Shown here piece by piece: positions 18,850 through 28,035 of a stretch of 64,000 bases of DNA. The stretch's first letter is position 1. Each line of letters begins with the position of its first letter. The position numbers were made by a program, and so were the translations under genes. Location of the stretch: contig NZ_PGGM01000008.1 in the NCBI RefSeq assembly GCF_003010965.1, positions 202,352-266,351 of the forward strand, given 5' to 3'. This DNA is from Phyllobacterium sophorae. Lineage in GTDB: Bacteria > Pseudomonadota > Alphaproteobacteria > Rhizobiales > Rhizobiaceae. Below the pieces are notes generated by a model. The model saw nothing but the letters and a program-made list of their open reading frames with translations, did not search any database and was not told the DNA's origin.

Positions 18850-20298
18850 ATGAGCGATACCGGTAACGAAAAGCCCGTCATTGTTCTGTTCCGTCATGAT
18901 CTGCGGCTCGGTGACAATGGCGCGCTCCATCGCGCATCGCAGACCGGAAAGCCGGTCATTCCAATATATCTACGCGACGAAAGAGTGAGCGGCGACAACC
19001 GTCCCATGGGCGGCGCCCGGCGATGGTGGCTGCATCATTCCCTGATCGCGCTTGCTGCTTCACTGCGGGAGCTCGGGGCTCGCCTGGTCCTAAAGCGCGG
19101 CAGGACCGACAACGTCATCGACACCCTGATCAACGATACCGGCGCGGATATGGTCGTGTGGAACCGCCGCTATGATCCTCCCGGAGCCGAGATTGACGAG
19201 GCGCTGCGGGTGCAACTGTCGCATCGGGCTATCGCAACGCAGACTTTCGAAGGGCAAATATTGCACGAACCTTCTCTACTCAAGACGGGGGCCGGCGGGC
19301 ATTACCGCGTCTATAGGCCGTTTTGGCGCGTGCTCAACGCTATGCCCGGGCTTCGCGATCCGTTGCCGGCACCGCTTGAACTGAAGGGCTGGCAACATGA
19401 ACTTGCTTCGGACACACTTGATGATTGGGGACTGCTGCCGCACCAGGCGAACTGGGCCAAGGGATTTTCCGAAGCGTGGAGCCCGGGCGAGAAGGGCGCT
19501 CGCGATCGACTCCAGGTTTTCCTCCACGATAGGATCGGCAGTTACGCCGAATATCGCGACCGGCCGGATATTGAGGCGACATCGCGCCTGTCGCCGCACC
19601 TTGCCCATGGCGAAATCACGCCCTTTCAGATCTGGCACGCCACGAGGAATCCGATGCTCGATGGACAGCGGGCAGGAGCGGAGAAATTCCGTCAGGAACT
19701 TGGCTGGCGCGAGTTTTCCTACCATCTGCTGTACAACAATCCGAAGTTGCCCTCGGAAAATTACGACACTGCTTTTGATGCTTTCCCATGGGAAAATCGA
19801 CCCGACCTTCTCAGTGCCTGGAAGCATGGCCGAACCGGCTATCCAATCGTCGATGCCGGTATGCGCCAGCTATGGCGGACCGGCTGGATGCATAACCGCG
19901 TGCGCATGATCGTTGCTTCTTTCCTGATCAAGCATCTGCTTGTCGATTGGCGCATCGGCGAGGGATGGTTCTGGGAGACGCTGGTCGATGCGGACCCGGC
20001 AAACAACGCCGCGAGCTGGCAGTGGGTGGCTGGCTCAGGCGCGGATTCGGCACCCTATTTCCGCATCTTCAATCCTGTCCTGCAGGGCGAAAAACACGAT
20101 CCGAAGGGAGACTACGTGCGCAAATTCCTGCCCGAGCTGGCGGCGCTGCCCGACAAATATCTGCACCGGCCATGGTCTGCGCCCCACGTCACCCTAAAAA
20201 TGGCGCAGATTGATCTCGGCAAGACCTATCCTTTGCCCATTGTCGACCTTCAATGTGCCCGTGAAAGGGCGCTGGAAGCCTTTAACAAAACCCGATAA
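18850..20298 (+). CDS. phr: Deoxyribodipyrimidine photolyase / cryptochrome family
   Basis: This FAD flavoprotein of 482 residues would repair cyclobutane pyrimidine dimers with light energy. The N-terminal antenna-binding domain starts PVIVLFRHDLRLGDN; the C-terminal FAD domain includes WREFSYHLLYNNP, DAGMRQLWRTGWMHNRVRM and the conserved ASWQWVAGSGADSAPYFRIF region. The frame is open 14 codons further upstream from a TTG, but the ATG at 18850 fits the family N-terminus; neither has a clear ribosome site. It follows the ligase on the same strand with 181 bases between, so the repair genes are clustered. Photolyase versus cryptochrome function is not separable by eye. Confidence 0.92.
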   Translation: MSDTGNEKPVIVLFRHDLRLGDNGALHRASQTGKPVIPIYLRDERVSGDNRPMGGARRWWLHHSLIALAASLRELGARLVLKRGRTDNVIDTLINDTGADMVVWNRRYDPPGAEIDEALRVQLSHRAIATQTFEGQILHEPSLLKTGAGGHYRVYRPFWRVLNAMPGLRDPLPAPLELKGWQHELASDTLDDWGLLPHQANWAKGFSEAWSPGEKGARDRLQVFLHDRIGSYAEYRDRPDIEATSRLSPHLAHGEITPFQIWHATRNPMLDGQRAGAEKFRQELGWREFSYHLLYNNPKLPSENYDTAFDAFPWENRPDLLSAWKHGRTGYPIVDAGMRQLWRTGWMHNRVRMIVASFLIKHLLVDWRIGEGWFWETLVDADPANNAASWQWVAGSGADSAPYFRIFNPVLQGEKHDPKGDYVRKFLPELAALPDKYLHRPWSAPHVTLKMAQIDLGKTYPLPIVDLQCARERALEAFNKTR

Positions 20299-20535
20299 CC
20301 GCGGTTTTCCACACAATCCGACAAAATTTGTCCTCTGTCGCAAGTTGCCGCATTTCCATCGAAAAGTGCCGTCAAATGGCGCTTTGGTCCATATGGTGCA
20401 ACATTTTTTTGACGTGCTCGTAAGCCCCGTGTTCAAAAAATATTACAACGAAAGCATTACACCCTCCTTGCCTTTGGGAAAATTTTGGCATTTGTTCATG
20501 CCTTCGCAATTCTCTTGGAGGGGAAGGATAAGAAA

Positions 20536-22131
20536 ATGACCCTTATGAAACTCAACATCCGCGCGGCCCTGCTGCTTGGATCACTCATGCTCGGCGCAAG
20601 CCCGGCACTGGCTGAGATGGTACTTCATCGCGGCAACAGCGGCGAACCGCAAACCCTCGATCAGTCGCAGACCTCGATCGACATCGAAGCCTTCATCGTC
20701 AAGGACCTTTATGAGGGCCTGACCATCTATGACGCCAACGGCAAGATCGTGCCAGGCGCCGCCGAAAGCTGGACCGTGTCGGATGATGGCACAGTCTATA
20801 CCTTCAAGATCCGGGCTGACGCGAAATGGTCCGACGGCTCGCCAGTAACCGCTGAAGACTTCATCTTCTCCATGCGCCGGGTCGAAGATCCGAAGACCGC
20901 GGCTGGATATGCCAACATTCTCTATCCGATCAAGAACGCCGAAAAGATCAACAAGGGCGGAATGGCTGTCGATCAGCTTGGCATGAAGGCCATCGACGAC
21001 AAGACGCTTGAGATTACGCTGGAACGGCCGACCCCCTTCTTCATCGAACTGCTGTCGCACCAGACCGCACTGCCGATCAACAAGGCAAGCTTCGAGAAGA
21101 ATGGCGCTGAATTCGTCAAGCCCGGCAAGCTGGTCGGCAATGGCGCGTTCAAGCTCGCCGAGCACGTGCCGAACGACCATCTGACCGTCGTCAAGAACGA
21201 AAATTACTGGGACGCTGCCAACGTCAAGTTGGATAAGGTGATCTTCTATCCGATCGATGACCAGGCTGCGAATGTTCGCCGCTACGAGGCTGGTGAACTC
21301 GACCTCGTCTACAACTTCTCGTCCGACCAGATCGACCGCCTGCGCGCCGCCAATCCCAAACAGGTGCACGTCACACCCGCAGCGGCAACCTATTACTACC
21401 CGTTCGATACGCGCACGGAACCATTCAACGACGTTCGCGTGCGCCGGGCGCTTTCGATGGCCGTCGATCGTGACTTCCTTGCCAAGGATATCTACAACGG
21501 GACGAAACTGCCGGTCTATTCCATGGTGCCCCCAGGGCTTGAAACCTATGGCGAGCCAGCCAAGCCTGACTTTGCCGGCATGTCGCAGCTCGATCGCGAA
21601 GACAAGGCCGTGGAACTCATGAAAGAGGCTGGTTACGGTGAAGGCGGCAAGCCGCTGAACATCGAAATCCGCTACAACACCAACCCGAACCACGAACGCG
21701 TCGCCACAGCCGTCGCCGACATGTGGAAGAAGACCTTCGGCGCCAATGTGACGCTGATGAATCTCGATATCTCGTCGCACTATGCCTATCTGCAGGAAGG
21801 CGGCAAGTTCAACGTCGCCCGCGCCGGCTGGACTGCCGACTATGCCGATGCGGAAAACTTCCTCAACCTCAGCGTCAGCAGCAACAAGACGTTCAATTAC
21901 GGGCACTATGAAAACCCGGAATTCGACGCGCTGATGAAGAAGTCCTATGAGGAGCGCGATCCGGCAGCCCGCTCCAAGATCCTGCATGAGGCGGAAGCCT
22001 TGATCATGCGTGATCAGCCGATCGCTCCCTTGATGAACGACGCCAATCTCTGGCTCGTGAACGATAAGGTCAAGGGTTGGGGCGACAACGCCAACAACGA
22101 GCATCTGAGCAAGTACCTGAGCGTCGAATAA
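20536..22131 (+). CDS. Oligopeptide ABC transporter, periplasmic binding protein 1 (OppA-like)
   Basis: This 531-residue solute-binding protein is of the peptide family (SBP type 5). A Sec signal peptide ends at SPALA-EMVLH. The mature part opens RGNSGEPQTLDQSQTS and includes ESWTVSDDGTVYTFKIR and DVRVRRALSMAVDRDF, typical of OppA/MppA. The ATG at 20536 has an AAGGA seven bases before. It is a close paralogue of the next gene: long stretches such as PVTAEDFIFSMRRVEDPKTA differ in single residues. The stop is followed by a GC-rich hairpin. It supplies ligand to the OppB-OppC channel downstream. Confidence 0.94.
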   Translation: MTLMKLNIRAALLLGSLMLGASPALAEMVLHRGNSGEPQTLDQSQTSIDIEAFIVKDLYEGLTIYDANGKIVPGAAESWTVSDDGTVYTFKIRADAKWSDGSPVTAEDFIFSMRRVEDPKTAAGYANILYPIKNAEKINKGGMAVDQLGMKAIDDKTLEITLERPTPFFIELLSHQTALPINKASFEKNGAEFVKPGKLVGNGAFKLAEHVPNDHLTVVKNENYWDAANVKLDKVIFYPIDDQAANVRRYEAGELDLVYNFSSDQIDRLRAANPKQVHVTPAAATYYYPFDTRTEPFNDVRVRRALSMAVDRDFLAKDIYNGTKLPVYSMVPPGLETYGEPAKPDFAGMSQLDREDKAVELMKEAGYGEGGKPLNIEIRYNTNPNHERVATAVADMWKKTFGANVTLMNLDISSHYAYLQEGGKFNVARAGWTADYADAENFLNLSVSSNKTFNYGHYENPEFDALMKKSYEERDPAARSKILHEAEALIMRDQPIAPLMNDANLWLVNDKVKGWGDNANNEHLSKYLSVE

Positions 22132-22138
22132 CGCTTAA

Positions 22139-22168
22139 GCGCGCAACCCGTGATGACGGGTTGCGCGC
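22139..22168 (+). terminator. GC-rich stem-loop after the first OppA-like gene
   Basis: A perfect 12-base stem (GCGCGCAACCCG with CGGGTTGCGCGC) and a TGATGA loop begin seven bases after the stop. There is no real T-run, so it may stabilise the 3' end of the mRNA or act as a weak terminator. Confidence 0.65.
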
Positions 22169-22388
22169 CTTGTTGCCCGGCTCGCAATGCGACACTTTCC
22201 CGACAGCACAATTTGCAACGGCTAGCCCGCCGCCCTGCTTCAAGAGGGCAGCGCAATGCTTTGCCGTTAGCAGTTTCAATCAGCTGCACGTCGTTAACTG
22301 GTGTAAGATGCCGTGCAGCCTGCCGATGTAATTAAGCGATAATCCGGGTTATGCCGGATGGTTCATACGGATGAGAGGATTGAAGGGA

Positions 22389-23987
22389 ATGACCTTCATG
22401 CAGCATAATTTGAGCGCCGCAATTCTATTGGGATCACTGCTCATCGGTGCGTGTCCCGCACTTGCGGAAGCTGTCTTGCATCGTGGCAATAGCGGCGAAC
22501 CACAGACCCTCGATCCATCCCAGACATCGCTCGAAATCGAAGCGTTCATCCTGAAGGATCTGTACGAGGGTCTCACTGCCTATGACGCCGCCGGCAAGAT
22601 CGTGCCAGGTGCGGCTGAGAGCTGGACAGTGTCGGACGACGGCACGGTCTACACATTCAAGCTTCACGACAAGGCAAACTGGTCGGACGGATCACCGGTA
22701 ACGGCCGAAGATTTTGTATTTTCGATGCGGCGCGTCGAAGATCCGAAGACAGCGGCCGGCTACGCCAATATTCTCTACCCGATCAAGAATGCGGAGAAGG
22801 TCAACAAGGGCGAACTGCCAGTCGATCAGCTCGCGGTCAAGGCAATCGATGCCAAGACCCTCGAAATTGCGCTTGAACGCCCGACCCCTTTCTTTGTCGA
22901 ATTGTTGGCCCACCAGACGGCTCTCCCGGTCAACGAGGCCAGCTTTGAAAAAAACGGTGCGGACTTTATCAAGCCCGGCAAACTCGTCTCCAACGGGGCG
23001 TTCGAACTTTCCGAGCATGTCCAGAACGATCACCTGACTGCGGTCAAGAATCCTGACTACTGGGACGCCGCCAACGTCAAGCTCGACAAGGTGATTTTCT
23101 ACCCGTCCGAAGACCAGGCCGCGGCCGTGCGGCGCTTCGAGGCGGGCGAACTGCAACTTGTCTATAATTTCTCCGCCGATCAGATCGAGCGGCTGCGCGC
23201 GTCGCATGGCGATGAAGTTCGTGTGAATGCAGCGCTTTCCACCTACTTCTATTCGTTCGATACGCGCGTTGAGCCATTCAGCGACGTCCGCGTGCGGCGG
23301 GCGCTTTCCATGGCTATCGACCGTGATTTCCTGTCGAAGGAAATCTATAGCGGCGCGCAGTTGCCCGCCTATTCGCTGATACCGCTTGGTATCGCCACCT
23401 ATGGCGAACCTGCCAAGCCCGATTTCGCCGACTGGTCCCAGCTCGACCGCGAGGACAAGGCCATCGAGCTCATGAAGGAAGCGGGCTACGGCGAAGGTGG
23501 CAAACCGCTGAACATTGAAATCCGCTATAACACCAATCCCAATCATGAGCGCGTCGCCATCGCCGTCGCGGACATGTGGAAGAAGACATTCGGCGCCAAT
23601 GTCACGCTGCTGCAGAACGATATCAGCGCTCACTACGCCTACCTGAAGGAGGGCGGCAAATTCAATGCTGCCCGTGCCGGCTGGACGGCCGACTACGCCG
23701 ATGCGGAAAATTTCCTCGCCATCAATCTGAAGAAGAACCCTGTCTTCAACTACGGCCGCTATGACAATCCGGAATACGACGCGCTTGTGGAGAAATCCTA
23801 CAACGAGAAGGATCCGGCCGCCCGCGCGAAGATCATGCACGAAGCAGAAGCCATCGTTCTGCGCGACCAGCCGATCGCGCCCATGATGAACTTCGGGCAG
23901 CTCTGGCTTGTGTCGAGCAAGGTCAAGGGCTGGCAGGACAATGGATCCAACGACCATCTCAGCAAGTATCTGAGCGTGGCCGAATAA
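22389..23987 (+). CDS. Oligopeptide ABC transporter, periplasmic binding protein 2 (OppA-like paralogue)
   Basis: This is a 532-residue peptide-binding protein with a signal peptide ending CPALA-EAVLH. It is colinear with the preceding paralogue throughout; differences cluster in the ligand-facing middle and in the C-terminal third (for example LLQNDISAHYAYLKEG against LMNLDISSHYAYLQEG). The tandem arrangement indicates local duplication, with possibly different peptide preferences. Start at 22389 matches the paralogue's opening; an in-frame ATG at 22398 with better spacing from AAGGGA is an alternative. A hairpin separates it from oppB. Confidence 0.93.
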   Translation: MTFMQHNLSAAILLGSLLIGACPALAEAVLHRGNSGEPQTLDPSQTSLEIEAFILKDLYEGLTAYDAAGKIVPGAAESWTVSDDGTVYTFKLHDKANWSDGSPVTAEDFVFSMRRVEDPKTAAGYANILYPIKNAEKVNKGELPVDQLAVKAIDAKTLEIALERPTPFFVELLAHQTALPVNEASFEKNGADFIKPGKLVSNGAFELSEHVQNDHLTAVKNPDYWDAANVKLDKVIFYPSEDQAAAVRRFEAGELQLVYNFSADQIERLRASHGDEVRVNAALSTYFYSFDTRVEPFSDVRVRRALSMAIDRDFLSKEIYSGAQLPAYSLIPLGIATYGEPAKPDFADWSQLDREDKAIELMKEAGYGEGGKPLNIEIRYNTNPNHERVAIAVADMWKKTFGANVTLLQNDISAHYAYLKEGGKFNAARAGWTADYADAENFLAINLKKNPVFNYGRYDNPEYDALVEKSYNEKDPAARAKIMHEAEAIVLRDQPIAPMMNFGQLWLVSSKVKGWQDNGSNDHLSKYLSVAE

Positions 23988-23993
23988 GTACGC

Positions 23994-24023
23994 AGCGCGC
24001 AAGCCGATTGCCGGTTGCGCGCT
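23994..24023 (+). terminator. Stem-loop between the second OppA-like gene and oppB
   Basis: AGCGCGCAAGCCG pairs with CGGTTGCGCGCT with a single bulged base. It resembles the hairpin after the first oppA paralogue in sequence, as if it was duplicated with the gene. No T-run follows; it likely protects the binding-protein message and lowers read-through to the permease genes. Confidence 0.6.
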
Positions 24024-24043
24024 AGATTTGAGAGAGTGATGCC

Positions 24044-24967
24044 ATGTTTCAATTTGTTCTTCGCAGACTGGCGAGTGCAGTGCCGACCTTGTTTATCGTC
24101 GTCACCATCTCCTTCTTCCTGATGCGGTTTGCACCGGGCGGGCCCTTCAATCTGGAAAGACCGCTGCCCCCGGCGACGATGGAAAACCTGATGAAGGCCT
24201 ACCATCTCGATCAGCCCCTGTGGAACCAGTACATCCAGTACCTGAAGAATGCCGTGACCGGCGATTTCGGTCCAAGCTATATTTACAAGGACAACACGAT
24301 TGCTGAGCTGATCGGCAAGGGTCTGCCCTACTCGGTCCAGCTCGGCACCTATGCGTTACTGCTCGCTCTGATTGGCGGCGTCCTTGTCGGCACACTCGCG
24401 GCCCTGCGGCAAAACTCCTTTCTCGATTTTCTTGTCATGTCCGTGGCCACGACCGGCGTGACCGTGCCGAATTTCGTGGTCGGGCCGATTTTGACGTTGA
24501 TCTTCGCCCTGTTGCTGTCGTGGGTACCCGCGGGCGGGTGGGGCGACGGATCGTTGAAATTCCTGATCCTGCCGGTCATCACGCTGGCACTGCCGCAGCT
24601 GGCGGTGTTCGCCCGCCTGACGCGCGGTTCGATGATCGAAGCCCTGCATGCCGACCATATCCGAACCGCGAAAGCCTATGGCCTGCCACAACGCGCCGTG
24701 GTCATTACCCACGCCATGCGCGGGGCGCTGCTGCCGGTTGTATCCTATCTTGCACCTTGCGCTGCGGCCCTGCTGACCGGTTCGGCCGTGGTCGAATCCA
24801 TCTTCACCATCCCCGGCGTCGGCAGATATTTCGTGCTCGGCGCAATCAACCGTGACTATACGCTCGTCATGGGAACGGTGGTTCTCGTGGCGATCTTCGT
24901 CATCGTTTTCAATCTTGTGGTCGATATTCTCTACGGCCTTCTTGATCCGAGGGTTCGTCATGACTGA
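24044..24967 (+). CDS. oppB: Oligopeptide ABC transporter permease OppB
   Basis: This 307-residue inner-membrane permease has an N-terminal helix (LASAVPTLFIVVTISFFLMR), the OppB-specific FAPGGPF motif and about six helices. The ATPase-contact EAA loop appears as DHIRTAKAYGLPQRAVVITHAMRGALLPV split across a short run near residue 210. The next gene starts inside its last codons. It pairs with OppC. Confidence 0.95.
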   Translation: MFQFVLRRLASAVPTLFIVVTISFFLMRFAPGGPFNLERPLPPATMENLMKAYHLDQPLWNQYIQYLKNAVTGDFGPSYIYKDNTIAELIGKGLPYSVQLGTYALLLALIGGVLVGTLAALRQNSFLDFLVMSVATTGVTVPNFVVGPILTLIFALLLSWVPAGGWGDGSLKFLILPVITLALPQLAVFARLTRGSMIEALHADHIRTAKAYGLPQRAVVITHAMRGALLPVVSYLAPCAAALLTGSAVVESIFTIPGVGRYFVLGAINRDYTLVMGTVVLVAIFVIVFNLVVDILYGLLDPRVRHD

Positions 24968-26099
24968 CCTGACCGATATCCCCACGACCCTCATTCCACC
25001 GGAAGAATCCAAAGGGCGCAGCCTGTTCCAGCTCGCCGTGATCCGCTTCCGCCGCAATCGTGCCGCGATGAGCGGCATCGTGATGCTCACGCTCATCACT
25101 ATTTTTTCGTTCTTCGGTCCGTACGTCATCAGTCATAGCTATGATCAGGTGTTCCCATCCTATGTGACAGTCCCGCCAAGCCTCGAACCGCTTCCCAAGG
25201 CGGAAACCTTGGGTGACGTGATGAAGGGAGTTGCAGATCGCGCCCGCGTCGAGCTGCGTGACTTTGCGGTTGAGGACGACAGCTTCACCGCAACCATCCA
25301 CTCGGACCAGCCAATCGACCCGCGCTCGACCCGTTATTTCGACCGCGCCAACGAGTTTGATAACACACAGGTTACCGCCACTGAAGAGGATGGCAGGACG
25401 CTGAAACTCACCGGTGAAGTTCACCGCGAATATTTCCCCTTCGGCACCGATGCCAACGGCCGTGATATGCTCGCCCGCATCATGCTGGGCGGGCAGATTT
25501 CGCTCGCCGTCGGCTTTCTCGCCAGTCTCGTTTCGTTGGCGGTCGGCGTGACCTATGGTGCGATCTCCGGCTATATTGGCGGTCGCATCGACAATGTCAT
25601 GATGCGCCTCGTCGAAATCCTCTATTCGCTGCCCTTCGTCTTCCTCGTTGTGGTGCTGGTCGTATTCTTCGGCCGCAGCTTCATCCTGATTTTTCTGGTC
25701 ATCGGCGCGGTGGAATGGCTCGACATGGCCCGTATCGTGCGTGGCCAGACCTTGGCTTTGAAACGCCGTGAATTCATCGGCGCCGCGCAGGCCCTTGGCC
25801 TGACCGACTGGCAGATTATCCGCCGCCATATCATCCCCAATACCATCGGGCCGGTTATCGTGTTCGTCACCGTGGTCGTGCCAAAGGTCATTCTTCTGGA
25901 AAGTTTTCTCTCCTTCCTTGGTCTTGGTGTTCAGGCACCGCTGACCAGCTGGGGGGCGCTGATTTCCGAAGGCGCCAACAAGATGCAATCCGCTCCCTGG
26001 CTGCTGATCTTCCCGGCCATCTTTTTCGTCGTCACGCTGTTCTCGCTCAATTTCATCGGCGATGGACTGCGCGACGCACTCGACCCCAAGGACCGCTGA
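24960..26099 (+). CDS. oppC: Oligopeptide ABC transporter permease OppC, with an enlarged periplasmic loop
   Basis: This 379-residue permease starts at the ATG at 24960, overlapping oppB by eight bases; the frame is open further but the family N-terminus fits here. After the first membrane helix (MSGIVMLTLITIFSFFGPYV) comes an extra hydrophilic stretch of about 95 residues before FPFGTDANGRDMLARIMLGG, where typical OppC continues much sooner. The core then follows with the EAA loop RREFIGAAQALGLTDWQII. Long OppC variants are known in alphaproteobacteria. The insertion should lie in the periplasm, close to the binding proteins. Confidence 0.93.
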   Translation: MTDLTDIPTTLIPPEESKGRSLFQLAVIRFRRNRAAMSGIVMLTLITIFSFFGPYVISHSYDQVFPSYVTVPPSLEPLPKAETLGDVMKGVADRARVELRDFAVEDDSFTATIHSDQPIDPRSTRYFDRANEFDNTQVTATEEDGRTLKLTGEVHREYFPFGTDANGRDMLARIMLGGQISLAVGFLASLVSLAVGVTYGAISGYIGGRIDNVMMRLVEILYSLPFVFLVVVLVVFFGRSFILIFLVIGAVEWLDMARIVRGQTLALKRREFIGAAQALGLTDWQIIRRHIIPNTIGPVIVFVTVVVPKVILLESFLSFLGLGVQAPLTSWGALISEGANKMQSAPWLLIFPAIFFVVTLFSLNFIGDGLRDALDPKDR

Positions 26100-26100
26100 C

Positions 26101-27717
26101 ATGACTGCCGATTCAATGGGCACCAACGAAAACGTTTTGTCCGTGCGCGGACTGAAAGTCGACTTCACCACCCCGGACGGCGATGTGAACGCCGTCAAGG
26201 GTATCGACCTCGATGTGAAGCCAGGCGAAACGCTCGCCGTCGTCGGCGAATCCGGCTCCGGCAAGAGCCAGACCATGATGGGTATCATGGGGCTGCTCGC
26301 CAACAATGGCAGGGTTGCGGGTTCGGCGCGGTATCGCGGCAAGGAGCTGGTCGGGCTGCCGGTCAAGGGCCTCAACGAAGTGCGCGGCTCGAAGATCACC
26401 ATGATCTTCCAGGAGCCGATGACCTCGCTTGATCCGCTCTATACGATCGGCCGGCAAATCGCCGAACCGCTCGTTCATCACAAGGGCATGACCTTCAAGC
26501 AGGCCAAGGTGCGCGTTCTCGAACTGCTCAAGCTCGTCGGCATTCCCGAACCCGAGCGCCGCATGAACTCCTATCCGCATGAAATGTCAGGCGGCCAACG
26601 CCAGCGTGTCATGATCGCCATGGCACTGGCCAACGAACCGGATCTGCTGATCGCGGATGAGCCGACGACCGCGCTCGACGTGACGATCCAGGCGCAGATT
26701 CTCGATCTCTTGCGCTCGCTCCAACAACGTTTCGGTATGGCTGTCGTGCTCATCACCCACGATCTTGGGATCGTCAAGCATTTTGCCGATCGCGTGGTCG
26801 TCATGCGCCGCGGCGAGGTGGTGGAAAAAGGGAGCATCAAGGAGATTTTCGAACAGCCGAAGGAAGACTATACAAAAATGCTTCTGGCCGCCGAACCGAG
26901 CGGCATCAAGGAGCCACCGGCAGACACTGCGCCCATCATCCTCGAAGGCCGCAACGTCTCGGTGGATTTCGCCATAGGTGGCGGTTTCTTCTTCGGTTCC
27001 AACACATCCTTCCGCGCTGTCGACGGCGTCAGCGTCCGGCTGAAAAAGGGTCAGACCATCGGCATCGTCGGCGAATCCGGCTCCGGCAAATCGACGCTTG
27101 GCCGGGCACTGCTGCGGCTCCTGCCCAGCAGCGGCCACTATCATTTTGCCGACAAGAACATATCGAACTTCGATCGCTCCGCCATGCGGCCGCTGCGCAA
27201 GGAGTTGCAGCTCGTCTTCCAGGACCCGTACGGCTCGCTGTCGCCGCGCCAGACCGTGGGCGAGATCATCACCGAGGGCCTGCTCATTCACGAACCGCAA
27301 CTATCACGCGCTGATCGCGACAAGCGAGCCATAGCAGCGCTGAAGGAAGTCGGACTTGATCCGGCCGCGCGCAATCGCTACCCGCATGAGTTCTCCGGCG
27401 GTCAGCGCCAGCGTATCGCCATCGCCCGCGCAGTGATCCTGAAGCCGAAGGTGGTCATTCTCGATGAACCCACATCGGCACTGGACCGTTCCGTGCAGGG
27501 GCAGGTGATCGAGCTTCTGCGCGACCTGCAGGCGAAGCACGGTCTTTCCTATATCTTCATCAGCCACGATCTCGCGGTGATCAAGGCGATGTCGGACTAT
27601 GTGATCGTGATGAAGAACGGCAAGATCGTCGAGGAAGGCCCCACCGAGGAAATCTTCGATTCCCCGCACCAGGCCTATACCAAGACGCTGATGGCTGCGG
27701 CTTTCGATCTGGAGTGA
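26101..27717 (+). CDS. oppDF: Fused OppD-OppF peptide transporter ATPase
   Basis: This 538-residue protein has two complete ABC ATPase halves in one chain. The first has Walker [10 protein letters not shown], signature MSGGQRQR and Walker [13 protein letters not shown]. The second has Walker [10 protein letters not shown], signature FSGGQRQR and Walker [13 protein letters not shown]. Such fusions replace separate OppD and OppF in several alphaproteobacterial peptide importers (YejF-like). The ATG at 26101 is just after the oppC stop. Together oppA1-oppA2-oppB-oppC-oppDF form a complete peptide importer. Confidence 0.95.
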   Translation: MTADSMGTNENVLSVRGLKVDFTTPDGDVNAVKGIDLDVKPGETLAVVGESGSGKSQTMMGIMGLLANNGRVAGSARYRGKELVGLPVKGLNEVRGSKITMIFQEPMTSLDPLYTIGRQIAEPLVHHKGMTFKQAKVRVLELLKLVGIPEPERRMNSYPHEMSGGQRQRVMIAMALANEPDLLIADEPTTALDVTIQAQILDLLRSLQQRFGMAVVLITHDLGIVKHFADRVVVMRRGEVVEKGSIKEIFEQPKEDYTKMLLAAEPSGIKEPPADTAPIILEGRNVSVDFAIGGGFFFGSNTSFRAVDGVSVRLKKGQTIGIVGESGSGKSTLGRALLRLLPSSGHYHFADKNISNFDRSAMRPLRKELQLVFQDPYGSLSPRQTVGEIITEGLLIHEPQLSRADRDKRAIAALKEVGLDPAARNRYPHEFSGGQRQRIAIARAVILKPKVVILDEPTSALDRSVQGQVIELLRDLQAKHGLSYIFISHDLAVIKAMSDYVIVMKNGKIVEEGPTEEIFDSPHQAYTKTLMAAAFDLE

Positions 27718-27794
27718 GCTGCCTTAGCATTCTGTAAGGAAAGCGTTCATTTCATAGACAATCCCGTATCGACGTATAGACGCGGAGCTATAGA

Positions 27795-28035
27795 ATGGCC
27801 TTTTCTGTGAAAGACAAGGCGACTGATGAGGCAGTGCGACGGCTGGCAAAACTGAAAAATACCAGTCTCACCGAAGCTATTCGCGAAGCAGTTGTGCATG
27901 AATATGAGCGTGCCAGGAGAGAAACTCCAATGCACGAAAAGCTCGCGAAAATTTTTTGAAGAATACGGGAGCTACCCAAAGACTGGCCTGGAAGCAGACA
28001 AAGCCTTCTTCGACAACCTTTCGGGTAACGAATGA
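27795..28035 (+). pseudogene. VapB-like antitoxin interrupted by a one-base frameshift in a T6 tract
   Basis: The frame opens MAFSVKDKATDEAVRRLAKL, the hallmark of a VapB subfamily whose members run about 80 residues. It meets TGA at 27957-27959 after 54 codons. If one T of the six-T tract at 27952-27957 is dropped, the frame continues through KIFEEYGSYPKTGLEADK to a stop at 28033-28035 that overlaps the toxin ATG by four bases, giving 79 residues. Such an exact restoration shows the one-base change is secondary: a mutation, a sequencing error or ribosomal/polymerase slippage. The toxin-binding tail would be lost in the shorter product. Confidence 0.8.

Noticed and set aside
20581..22104. A 507-codon open frame on the minus strand across the first oppA gene (and a similar 436-codon one across the second)
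   Set aside because: Both lie exactly antisense to well-identified receptors, with no ribosome site or family features; they mirror codon bias.
24909..26402. A 497-codon minus-strand frame across oppC and the start of oppDF
   Set aside because: Antisense shadow; the plus-strand genes show clear motifs.
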